The notes beneath the pieces are model-generated. The model was given only the letters and a program-made list of their open reading frames with translations, was not told the DNA's origin and did no database searches. The position numbers were made by a program, and so were the translations under genes. Below, piece after piece: positions 1 to 6,026 of a stretch of 6,417 bases of DNA; position 1 is the first letter of the stretch; each line of letters opens with the position of its first letter. The DNA comes from Deltaproteobacteria bacterium (GTDB taxonomy: Bacteria; Desulfobacterota_E; Deferrimicrobia; Deferrimicrobiales; Deferrimicrobiaceae). The DNA is taken from assembly GCA_023488945.1 (NCBI GenBank), contig JAMDBZ010000068.1, positions 1 through 6,417 of the forward strand, read 5' to 3'.

Positions 1-5
1 ACGAG

Positions 6-1607
6 ATGAAGAAGGCGATCTCGGAAAGCCGGTCGCTCCTGTTGCCGTGGGAGCAGATCGACACCGCACTGGACCGGGACCCGCTCGAATCCCTGGAAAA
101 CCGCGGCCTGCTCGGCTGGAGGGCGGAACTGGACGACGCGATCCGGAGGGTTATCGAGGGGCTCGTTCCGGTCACCGGGGCGCACTCCGTCTATTACGTC
201 GCTAAGGAGATATTCCAGGGCGGCCGCTTTCGCCTGGTGGCGCCCGGTCCGGCGGGCGACGGAGGCGACGGCGTCACGGTCACGATTCCGGACGCCTACG
301 TGCCGGTCAGGGAGGCTCTCATCTTCCGCCGGTCATTCTTTGCGGAGGGCGAGGAAGCCGCCGCCTGGGACCCGGGGTTCGACATCGGGGACCGGAGGAT
401 CACCGGTCTCGCCGCCGTCCCGGTCGTGAGCGGGGAGCAGGTCGAGGGCGCGCTGCTCGCCTTCCGGTGCGGGGGCGGACGATGGGCCGAGCCGGTGACG
501 CCCGCCCTGGAGATGGGCGCCTATTTCATCGGGAGGGAGATCGAGCGGTCGCGGGAATGGTACACGGCCGCAAGATATCTCGCCCAGCGGGAGGGGCTGC
601 ACCGGACGATCCGGACGATCGCGGGGATCGCCGAGAGGGACTTTGCCGCCGGCGAGAGATCGGTGGTGCGGCTGGCGGTTTCGAGGGTGGTTCTCGATCG
701 GGTCCGGAAGACGCTCGCGGTGGAGCGGGCGATCCTGGTCGAGTCGGACGCGGACGGGAGGAAGGGACGGATCGCGTGGGAGTGCGCTCCCGGCGTGGAT
801 CGCGAGGGAGAGGGTTGGTTCCCCCTCCACGACACCTACCTCGAATGGGTCCTGAAAGCGGGAGTGCACCGGATGTTCTCCGGCCTCCGGAAATCACCCG
901 CCAGGCACCCGATCATTCCCGCCGAATGGGCCGACCCGCGCGACGACGGATACCTCCTGATCCCGGTCGGGGAGGTGGGGGAATTCCGCGGCGTCCTGGT
1001 TTGCGCGGCCCGGGAAGGCAGGTCCTTCCATGCCGGAGACGTCGAGACGGCCCGGGACATCCTTGCGGTGATGCGGATGGGAATCTCCCACGCCCTGCGC
1101 GAGGAATCGCTCCGGAAGGAGGCCACGCGGGACGGTTTGACGGGGCTTTACAATCAGAAGACTTTCCGGGAGAACCTGGAACGGGTGATCTCCCGGCTCG
1201 ACGGGCGCTACCCCTGCGCCATCCTCATGCTGGACATCGACCATTTCAAGAGGATCAACGACGTGCACGGCCATCCCGCCGGCGACGAGGTCCTGAGGAC
1301 GGTGGCGAGCGTCATCCGGAAGACGATCCGGAAAGGGGACATGGCTGGCCGGTACGGGGGGGAGGAATTCGTGGCCTACCTGAACATGGCGGACCGGGCC
1401 CAGGCGCTTCAGGGGGCGGAGAGACTCCGGATGATGATCCGCCAGACCCGGTTCCTTTTCGGAGGGAAGGAGATCGGCGTGACCGCTTCCTTCGGCGTCG
1501 CCTGCTACCCGGAGGACGGGCGAACGGGGGAGGAGCTCCTCAAGAAGGCCGACGTGGCGCTTTACCGCTCCAAGAACGCCGGGCGGGACAGGACGACGAT
1601 CTTCTAA
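6..1607 (+). CDS. GAF-GAF-GGDEF diguanylate cyclase (soluble)
   Basis: Predicted to condense two GTP into the second messenger cyclic di-GMP. The 533-residue protein ends in a GGDEF domain (about 370-533). This begins with the usual DGLTGLYN entry (376-383), continues with the metal-binding segment LDIDHFKRIND (409-419), and has an intact GGEEF active-site loop at 451-455. RKGD at 442-445 lies five residues before the loop, exactly where the RxxD inhibitory I-site sits, so product feedback is expected. Two regions (about 36-180 and 215-362) look like divergent GAF sensor domains, and a short helical linker (about 360-375) joins the second to the cyclase. I see no signal peptide or membrane segment, so it is probably cytoplasmic; the ligand cannot be read from sequence. 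The ATG lies only 5 bases from the window edge and the frame is open to that edge, so the true start could be further upstream. No EAL or HD-GYP domain is present. No clear terminator follows it. Confidence 0.93.
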   Translation: MKKAISESRSLLLPWEQIDTALDRDPLESLENRGLLGWRAELDDAIRRVIEGLVPVTGAHSVYYVAKEIFQGGRFRLVAPGPAGDGGDGVTVTIPDAYVPVREALIFRRSFFAEGEEAAAWDPGFDIGDRRITGLAAVPVVSGEQVEGALLAFRCGGGRWAEPVTPALEMGAYFIGREIERSREWYTAARYLAQREGLHRTIRTIAGIAERDFAAGERSVVRLAVSRVVLDRVRKTLAVERAILVESDADGRKGRIAWECAPGVDREGEGWFPLHDTYLEWVLKAGVHRMFSGLRKSPARHPIIPAEWADPRDDGYLLIPVGEVGEFRGVLVCAAREGRSFHAGDVETARDILAVMRMGISHALREESLRKEATRDGLTGLYNQKTFRENLERVISRLDGRYPCAILMLDIDHFKRINDVHGHPAGDEVLRTVASVIRKTIRKGDMAGRYGGEEFVAYLNMADRAQALQGAERLRMMIRQTRFLFGGKEIGVTASFGVACYPEDGRTGEELLKKADVALYRSKNAGRDRTTIF

Positions 1608-1659
1608 CGCGGCGTCTCGCAAATGAGCCCGCCTGGGGTAATCAATGAATTTAGATATA

Positions 1660-1689
1660 TTGACAAAAGGAAACGGCCCGTGATAGGTC
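1660..1689 (+). promoter_or_regulatory. Candidate sigma-70-type promoter for the cold-shock gene
   Basis: A perfect TTGACA -35 hexamer lies at 1660-1665, inside a conspicuous AT-rich island (about 1642-1670) in an otherwise GC-rich region. The matching -10 is poor: TGATAGGTC at 1681-1689 could act as an extended -10 (TG, one base, then TAGGTC) with an 18-base spacer. If used, transcription would start roughly 30 bases before the cold-shock start codon. The -35 is strong and the -10 weak, so confidence is moderate to low. Confidence 0.42.
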
Positions 1690-1726
1690 ATCTCTCGTCA
1701 GGCATGCCGAGACGGGAGGGCAGGCG

Positions 1727-1936
1727 ATGAAACGGGTCGGCAAGGTGAAGTGGTTCAACGAGACGAAGGGATACGGGTTTATCGAGCAGGACGGGGAGCG
1801 GGATATCTTCGTCCACTACAGCGCCATCCGGATGGAGGGGTACAAGACGCTCCATGAAGGTCAGAAGGTCGAGTTCGAGATCCTCGAGACGACGCGAGGT
1901 CTCCAGGCCTCGGACGTCGTCACCATGTCGACATAA
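1727..1936 (+). CDS. Cold-shock-domain protein (CspA family)
   Basis: A single cold-shock domain of 69 residues, the normal size for this family of small single-stranded nucleic-acid-binding beta-barrel proteins, which melt mRNA structure or act as RNA chaperones. The sequence opens with the diagnostic [15 protein letters not shown] (5-19), which contains RNP1 (KGYGFI, 14-19). RNP2 follows as DIFVHY (26-31), then [20 protein letters not shown], typical of the second half of the fold. The start is fixed by a strong GGGAGGG ribosome-binding site at 1714-1720, six bases before the ATG. It has its own candidate promoter upstream and its own terminator downstream, so it is probably monocistronic. 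The leader seems short, unlike the long thermoregulatory leader of E. coli cspA, so cold induction by that mechanism cannot be assumed. Many paralogues exist in such genomes, so no specific csp letter is given. Confidence 0.96.
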   Translation: MKRVGKVKWFNETKGYGFIEQDGERDIFVHYSAIRMEGYKTLHEGQKVEFEILETTRGLQASDVVTMST

Positions 1937-1938
1937 AC

Positions 1939-1956
1939 GAATTCCTGCAGGAATTC
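1939..1956. repeat. 18-nt perfect palindrome just after the cold-shock stop codon
   Basis: GAATTCCTGCAGGAATTC is its own reverse complement over all 18 bases. It begins two bases after the TAA of the cold-shock gene and ends 16 bases before the terminator stem. As RNA it could form a hairpin of about 7 bp with a 4-nt loop, which might protect the 3' end. As DNA it could be a dimer-binding site. It nests CCTGCAGG between two GAATTC sites. Function is unknown. Confidence 0.85.
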
Positions 1957-1972
1957 CCCCGCATGCACCAAG

Positions 1973-1995
1973 GCCCCGCCCAGGCGGGGCTTTTT
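1973..1995 (+). terminator. Intrinsic (rho-independent) terminator after the cold-shock gene
   Basis: GCCCCGCC at 1973-1980 is perfectly complementary to GGCGGGGC at 1983-1990. This gives a 7-bp GC stem with a CCAG loop (or 8 pairs on paper), followed at once by TTTTT at 1991-1995 and then GTTT. It lies 36 bases after the cold-shock stop codon, oriented to end that transcript, and separates it from the argS operon. Confidence 0.92.
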
Positions 1996-2028
1996 GTTTA
2001 CCGGACCGGTTCCGGACCCCTTTTGGCG

Positions 2029-2058
2029 TTGACTTGTCCCCGGGATAGGGGCTAAGTT
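2029..2058 (+). promoter_or_regulatory. Candidate promoter for the argS-SPOR-trpEG run
   Basis: TTGACT at 2029-2034 matches five of six bases of the -35 consensus. An 18-base spacer leads to TAAGTT at 2053-2058, which keeps the key T, A and final T of a -10 box. It sits downstream of the cold-shock terminator and about 40 bases before the argS start, where a promoter is needed because the upstream transcript is terminated. The spacer contains a small CCCC/GGGG dyad (2038-2041 and 2048-2051). Confidence 0.5.
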
Positions 2059-2098
2059 ATCTTTTTTCAATTGATTTCCCGTTGTTTCGGGGAGGAGC

Positions 2099-3763
2099 GT
2101 GGACGTCCGTCAGGTCGCAGAGCGAATCGTCGGTGCGGGGATCCGGAGGAAGCTTGCCGAGTGGGGTATCGAGCAGGACTTCCCTTTCACCGTCGATGTT
2201 CCGAGGCAGGGACAGCACGGAGACTTCACGACGAACGCGGCGATGCAGCTGGCCCGGCGCCTGGGGAAAAAGCCGCGGGAGGTGGCGGAGGCGCTGCTCG
2301 ACGCGATCCGGGCGGAGGATGTCCGGGGCCGGTTCGCATCGCTTTCCGTCGCCGGCCCCGGGTTCATCAACATCACCCTGTCCGACGACACCTGGCGGGA
2401 TCTCCTTGCGGAAGCGGTCCGGAAAGGGCGGCGGTTCGGCTCCTCCGATATCGGGGCCGGGAAACGGGTCCTCGTCGAGTTCGTCTCCGCCAACCCGACC
2501 GGCCCGCTCCACGTCGGTCACGGGCGGGGGGCGGCCGTCGGCGACGCCCTGGCGCGAATCCTCGCCTTCACCGCCCACGACGTCGTGCGGGAGTATTACG
2601 TCAACGACGTCGGGAACCAGATGGACAACCTCGGGCGCTCGCTCCGCTCACGGTACCTCCAGTTGTGCGGGTTGGACGTTCCCGTCCCCGAGGATGGATA
2701 CCGTGGGGATTATCTCGTGGACATGGCCCGGGCGTTCCGGGAGGAGGTGGGAGACCGATACGTGAACGTTCCCGAGGATGAGGCGCTTCCGACCTTCCGG
2801 AGAGTCGCATGCGACCGGATCCTCGCCGGCATCCGCGAGGACCTCGAATCGTTCCGGGTCCGGTTCGAGAGCTGGTTCCGTGAGGAGGCGCTCCACGCGG
2901 GCGGCGAGGTCAGGGACGCCATCGAAGAGCTCCGGTCCCGGGGGCATCTGTACGAGAGCGAGGGTGCCGTCTACTTCCGCAGCGGGTCCCACGGGGACGA
3001 GAAGGACCGGGTCCTGGTCCGCGCAGATGGCCGGACCACTTACTTCGCCTCGGACGTGGCGTATCACCGGCACAAGTACCGGGCCGGCCACCACCGGATG
3101 ATCAATATCTGGGGGGCGGACCACCACGGGTACGCGCCGCGCCTGCGGGCGGCCCTCGCCGGCATCGGGCTCGACCCCGAGCGGCTGACGATCCTCCTCG
3201 TCCAGTTCGTGACGCTCTTCCGCGAAGGGGCCGCCGTCCAGATGTCCACCCGCTCCGGCGAATTCGTCACCCTCCGGGAGGTCCTGGACGAGGTCGGGCC
3301 GGACGCCGCGCGATTCTTCTACCTCATGCGGAGCTTCCACTCGCACCTCGACTTCGACCTGACGCTGGCCAGGACGCAGTCGAGCGAGAACCCCGTCTAT
3401 TACATCCAGTACGTCCACGCGCGGATCTGCAGCCTCTTCCGGGAAGCCGAGGCGCGCGGGGTCGTCCCGGAGGCGAGCCCGCCCTTGTCCGTCCTCACCC
3501 TTCCGGACGAGGTGGGGTTGATCAAGACGCTTGCGAGATTCCCCGATGTCGTCGCGGAGTCGGCGCGGTCGCTCGAACCGCACCGGATTCCCTTCTACCT
3601 TCTCGACCTCGCGCGCGCCTTCCACGCCTTTTACCACAACCACCGGTTCCTGGGCGAAACCCCGGAGCGGACCCAGGCCCGCCTCGCGCTGGCCCGCGCC
3701 GTCAGGGACACCGTCGGAACGGGACTCGACCTCATCGGCGTCTCCGCGCCGGAGCGGATGTGA
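2099..3763 (+). CDS. argS: Arginyl-tRNA synthetase (arginine--tRNA ligase), class I
   Basis: Charges tRNA-Arg with arginine using ATP in the cytoplasm. The 554-residue length suits the family (E. coli 577). The N-terminal tRNA-recognition domain (about 1-90) includes QGQHGDFTTNAAMQLAR (37-53). The Rossmann catalytic core carries the HIGH signature as HVGH (138-141) within ANPTGPLHVGHGRGA, followed by YYVNDVGNQ. Further along are FASDVAYHRHKY (316-327) and the GADHHGY loop (339-345). The KMSKS-equivalent loop reads QMSTRSGEFVTL (381-392), with Gln at the first-lysine position; ArgRS enzymes often vary here. The C-terminal helical anticodon-binding (DALR) domain spans about 432-554, starting near NPVYYIQYVHAR. 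The start is GTG; an in-frame TGA at 2072-2074 and no other start codon between leave it as the only candidate. A GGGGAGG ribosome-binding site ends only about 3 bases before GTG, slightly tight. Its stop overlaps the next gene by 4 bases. Confidence 0.98.
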   Translation: MDVRQVAERIVGAGIRRKLAEWGIEQDFPFTVDVPRQGQHGDFTTNAAMQLARRLGKKPREVAEALLDAIRAEDVRGRFASLSVAGPGFINITLSDDTWRDLLAEAVRKGRRFGSSDIGAGKRVLVEFVSANPTGPLHVGHGRGAAVGDALARILAFTAHDVVREYYVNDVGNQMDNLGRSLRSRYLQLCGLDVPVPEDGYRGDYLVDMARAFREEVGDRYVNVPEDEALPTFRRVACDRILAGIREDLESFRVRFESWFREEALHAGGEVRDAIEELRSRGHLYESEGAVYFRSGSHGDEKDRVLVRADGRTTYFASDVAYHRHKYRAGHHRMINIWGADHHGYAPRLRAALAGIGLDPERLTILLVQFVTLFREGAAVQMSTRSGEFVTLREVLDEVGPDAARFFYLMRSFHSHLDFDLTLARTQSSENPVYYIQYVHARICSLFREAEARGVVPEASPPLSVLTLPDEVGLIKTLARFPDVVAESARSLEPHRIPFYLLDLARAFHAFYHNHRFLGETPERTQARLALARAVRDTVGTGLDLIGVSAPERM

Positions 3764-4434
3764 AATCCCTGTACAATAGAAGGGGTTCCCGCCGGACGGA
3801 CGCGGAGCGCCACCAGTTCGCGTTCTTCGTCGCCGGGGCCGTGGTCCTGCTCGCGGTGATCTTCGTCATCGGCATCCAGGCGGGGCGGGTCATCGAGCGG
3901 AAATGGGGGAAGCCCCCGGTCGCGGCCGGGAAGACGACGCCGGGGCCGATTGTGGAGGGACGTCCGGGAAATGCCGCGACCCTCAACGTGGGGAAGGAGA
4001 TGGCCGCCTTTGCCGATGAGGCGGCGAAGGTCCCGCCGGTCAAGCCCCAGAGCGCGCGGGAACAGCTGGAGGAGACGGAGAGGAGCCTGACCTTTCGGCG
4101 GACACTGTCGAGGCGGGCGCCCGAACCCGTGCCCCTGACCGAACGCGCGGAGGCTCCCCCGGCAACGGCGAATCCGCGCGTCGCGGGCCGGACGGGGACG
4201 AGCGGCTACTCCGTGCAGGCGGGCGCGTTCCGGGACCGCGCGGGGGCGAACGCCCTCGCGACGAAGGTGTCGAAGATCGGCATGACCGGGACCGTGACGG
4301 AAGGGCGCGGGAAAAACGGGATGGCGTTCTACCGCGTCCTGGTCGGGCCGTTCGGAAGCCGTGAGAAGGCCCGCGCGGCGATCCGGACGCTCAAGCGACG
4401 GATGAAGATCGACGCATTCCTGACGAAGGGGTAG
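3760..4434 (+). CDS. Membrane-anchored SPOR-domain protein
   Basis: A 224-residue bitopic protein. A short basic N-terminus (RRGSRR, 7-12) precedes one hydrophobic membrane segment at about 19-41, which by the positive-inside rule places the rest in the periplasm. A Pro/Ala-rich low-complexity linker (about 50-145) leads to a C-terminal SPOR domain (about 147-222). This domain has the two characteristic strands YSVQAGAF (150-157) and YRVLVGPFGSREKA (191-204). SPOR domains bind denuded peptidoglycan glycan strands at division septa, so a cell-envelope or division role is likely, though not shown here. It resembles the general FtsN/DedD layout, but I cannot assign either name. The start is GTG, overlapping the argS stop (GTGA, 3760-3763), with GGAG at 3751-3754 five bases upstream, implying translational coupling to argS. 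trpE begins 6 bases after its stop. Confidence 0.92.
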   Translation: MKSLYNRRGSRRTDAERHQFAFFVAGAVVLLAVIFVIGIQAGRVIERKWGKPPVAAGKTTPGPIVEGRPGNAATLNVGKEMAAFADEAAKVPPVKPQSAREQLEETERSLTFRRTLSRRAPEPVPLTERAEAPPATANPRVAGRTGTSGYSVQAGAFRDRAGANALATKVSKIGMTGTVTEGRGKNGMAFYRVLVGPFGSREKARAAIRTLKRRMKIDAFLTKG

Positions 4435-4440
4435 ATCGGC

Positions 4441-5934
4441 ATGATGATCCGTCCGGCGAAAGAGGCGTTCCTCGATCAGGCCCGCCCGGGCCATCTCATC
4501 CCGGTCTGGACGGAGTTCCACGCCGACCTCGAGACCCCGGTGTCGGCTTACCTGAAGATCGCCGCCCGGTTCCCGGCCGACCACTTCCTCCTCGAAAGCG
4601 TCGAAGGCGGAGAGAAGTGGGCCCGGTATTCCTTCATCGGGTTCGACCCGTACCTCCGGTTCACCGCGGGGGGCGGCGCCGTGACGATCCGGAAGGGAAC
4701 GCACGAAGAGACGCGGAAGTCGGCCGGGGACCCGCTCGCGGAGTTGTCCCGGATCCTCTCCGGGATCCGGTACAGTCCCGCCAAGGGGCTTCCGCGCCTC
4801 TCGGGAGGGGCCGTGGGGTTCATCGGGTACGACTACGTCCGCCACATCGAGCGGATCCCCGACACCCACGCCGACGGGAGGACCCCGGACGCCGTCTTCC
4901 TGTTTCCCTCCCGCCTCGTCATCTTCGACAACGTCCGGCACACCATCCTCATCGTGGCGCACGGCGAGGTCGGGCCGGGTGGAGACGAGTCGGAAACGTA
5001 CGAAGCCTGCGTTTCGGCCATCGCGGATGTCCGGCGGATCCTCGAGGGACCGCAGCCGTGGTCGGAAATCCCGGAGGGAGAGGAAGTCGGGCCCGAGGAG
5101 CCGCTGTTCGACATCCCCCGCGACGATTTCATGGCCCGCGTCCGGAAGGCGAAAGAGTCGATCCGGGACGGGGAGATCATCCAGGTCGTCCTGTCCAACC
5201 GGGCCCGGGTCAGGACACGGCGCTCCCCTTCCGAGGTGTACCGGCTTCTGCGGGCGCTCAACCCGTCCCCCTACATGTACCTGCTCCGGCTGGACGGGCT
5301 GACGGTTGTCGGCTCCTCGCCCGAAGTGCTCGTCCGGCTCGAAGGAGACCTGGTGCAGCTCCGGCCCCTCGCGGGGACGAGGCCCCGGGGTTCCTCCCCC
5401 GAAGAGGACCGGCGGCTCGAGGCGGAGCTGCTCTCCGATCCGAAGGAGCTGGCCGAGCACGTGATGCTCGTGGACCTGGGGCGCAACGACGTCGGCCGCG
5501 TCGCCGATTGGGGGACGGTCAAGGTGGACGAGCTCATGGTCGTGGAGCGATACTCCCACGTGATGCACATCGTCTCGAACGTCGTCGGCCGCCTCCGGCG
5601 GGGAAAGACCGCCTTCGACGTGCTGCGCGCCGCGTTCCCGGCGGGAACGGTGACCGGCGCGCCCAAGGTCCGGGCCATGGAGATCATCGAGGAACTCGAG
5701 CCGTTCCGGCGCGGCGTCTACGCGGGGGCGGTCGGCTACTTCGACCTTCAAGGGAACATGGATTTCTGCATCGCGATCCGGACGATCGTCATGCGGGGCG
5801 ACGAGGCCGTGATCCAGGCGGGCGCCGGGATCGTGGCCGACTCGGACCCCGCGAAGGAGTGGGACGAGATCCTCGCCAAGGCCAGGGTCCTGTTCCGGGC
5901 GATCGGGCGGCGGGATGGAAAGGAGCGGCCGTGA
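4441..5934 (+). CDS. trpE: Anthranilate synthase component I
   Basis: Converts chorismate plus ammonia (delivered from glutamine by TrpG) to anthranilate and pyruvate, the committed step of tryptophan synthesis. The 497-residue length is typical. The N-terminal domain contains LLES (50-53), the tryptophan-binding motif. With NPSPYM (274-279) this indicates feedback inhibition by tryptophan and argues for TrpE over the related PabB. The chorismate-binding domain (about 225-490) shows PLAGTRPRG (309-317), HVMLVDLGRND (340-350), FPAGTVTGAPKVRAMEII (399-416) and GAGIVADSDP with EWDEILAKA (461-481), which holds the expected magnesium-binding glutamates. Two adjacent ATGs exist (4441 and 4444). The first is preferred because AAGGGG at 4426-4431 is 9 bases upstream. 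The gap to the preceding gene is 6 bases, so no attenuator or T-box leader can sit here. The stop overlaps trpG by 4 bases, suggesting coupled synthesis of the two subunits. Confidence 0.97.
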   Translation: MMIRPAKEAFLDQARPGHLIPVWTEFHADLETPVSAYLKIAARFPADHFLLESVEGGEKWARYSFIGFDPYLRFTAGGGAVTIRKGTHEETRKSAGDPLAELSRILSGIRYSPAKGLPRLSGGAVGFIGYDYVRHIERIPDTHADGRTPDAVFLFPSRLVIFDNVRHTILIVAHGEVGPGGDESETYEACVSAIADVRRILEGPQPWSEIPEGEEVGPEEPLFDIPRDDFMARVRKAKESIRDGEIIQVVLSNRARVRTRRSPSEVYRLLRALNPSPYMYLLRLDGLTVVGSSPEVLVRLEGDLVQLRPLAGTRPRGSSPEEDRRLEAELLSDPKELAEHVMLVDLGRNDVGRVADWGTVKVDELMVVERYSHVMHIVSNVVGRLRRGKTAFDVLRAAFPAGTVTGAPKVRAMEIIEELEPFRRGVYAGAVGYFDLQGNMDFCIAIRTIVMRGDEAVIQAGAGIVADSDPAKEWDEILAKARVLFRAIGRRDGKERP

Positions 5935-6026
5935 TCGCGGTCATCGACAACTACGACTCCTTCACCTACAACCTTGTCCAGTACCTGGGCGAGCTGGGGG
6001 CCGACGTGACGGTCTTCCGGAACGAC
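5900..6026 (+). repeat. 127-bp direct repeat, copy 1 (native trpE end / trpG start)
   Basis: Identical base for base to 6291-6417. This copy is in native context: it holds the last 11 codons of trpE with its stop, the trpG ribosome-binding site, the GTG start, and the first 32 codons of trpG. The base before it (G5899) differs from the base before copy 2 (T6290), which sets the left boundary. Confidence 0.99.

Noticed and set aside
467..1648. A 393-codon + strand open frame overlapping the cyclase in another frame
   Set aside because: Gly/Arg/Pro-rich translation typical of an out-of-frame reading of GC-rich DNA, with no motif.
1656..1661. TATATT as a -10 box for a promoter upstream of the cold-shock gene
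   Set aside because: It resembles the -10 consensus, but no acceptable -35 lies 16-18 bases upstream (the position reads CTGGGG). The overlapping TTGACA is better explained as a -35.
894..1691. A 265-codon minus-strand open frame opposite the cyclase
   Set aside because: No recognisable motif, compositionally a mirror of the GGDEF coding sequence, and the + strand protein has intact catalytic motifs.
1608..1726. A terminator or small gene between the cyclase and the cold-shock gene
   Set aside because: No stem followed by a T-run and no plausible start with a ribosome-binding site was seen in these 119 bases apart from the cold-shock gene's own signals.
1939..1966. Cloning-vector polylinker or contamination, because GAATTC, CCTGCAGG, GAATTC and GCATGC cluster here
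   Set aside because: The sites sit between a native cold-shock gene and its terminator, with coherent genomic sequence on both sides and no vector sequence.
2648..3643. A 331-codon minus-strand open frame opposite argS
   Set aside because: Low-complexity Val/Arg/Pro/Asp-rich product with no domain, fully inside well-conserved argS.
3631..5751. A 706-codon open frame on the minus strand opposite argS end, the SPOR gene and trpE
   Set aside because: Its translation is Arg/Pro/Asp/Gly-rich with no recognisable domain. Strong G/C third-position bias in the + strand genes removes stop codons from this antisense frame, and the + strand genes are unambiguous family members.
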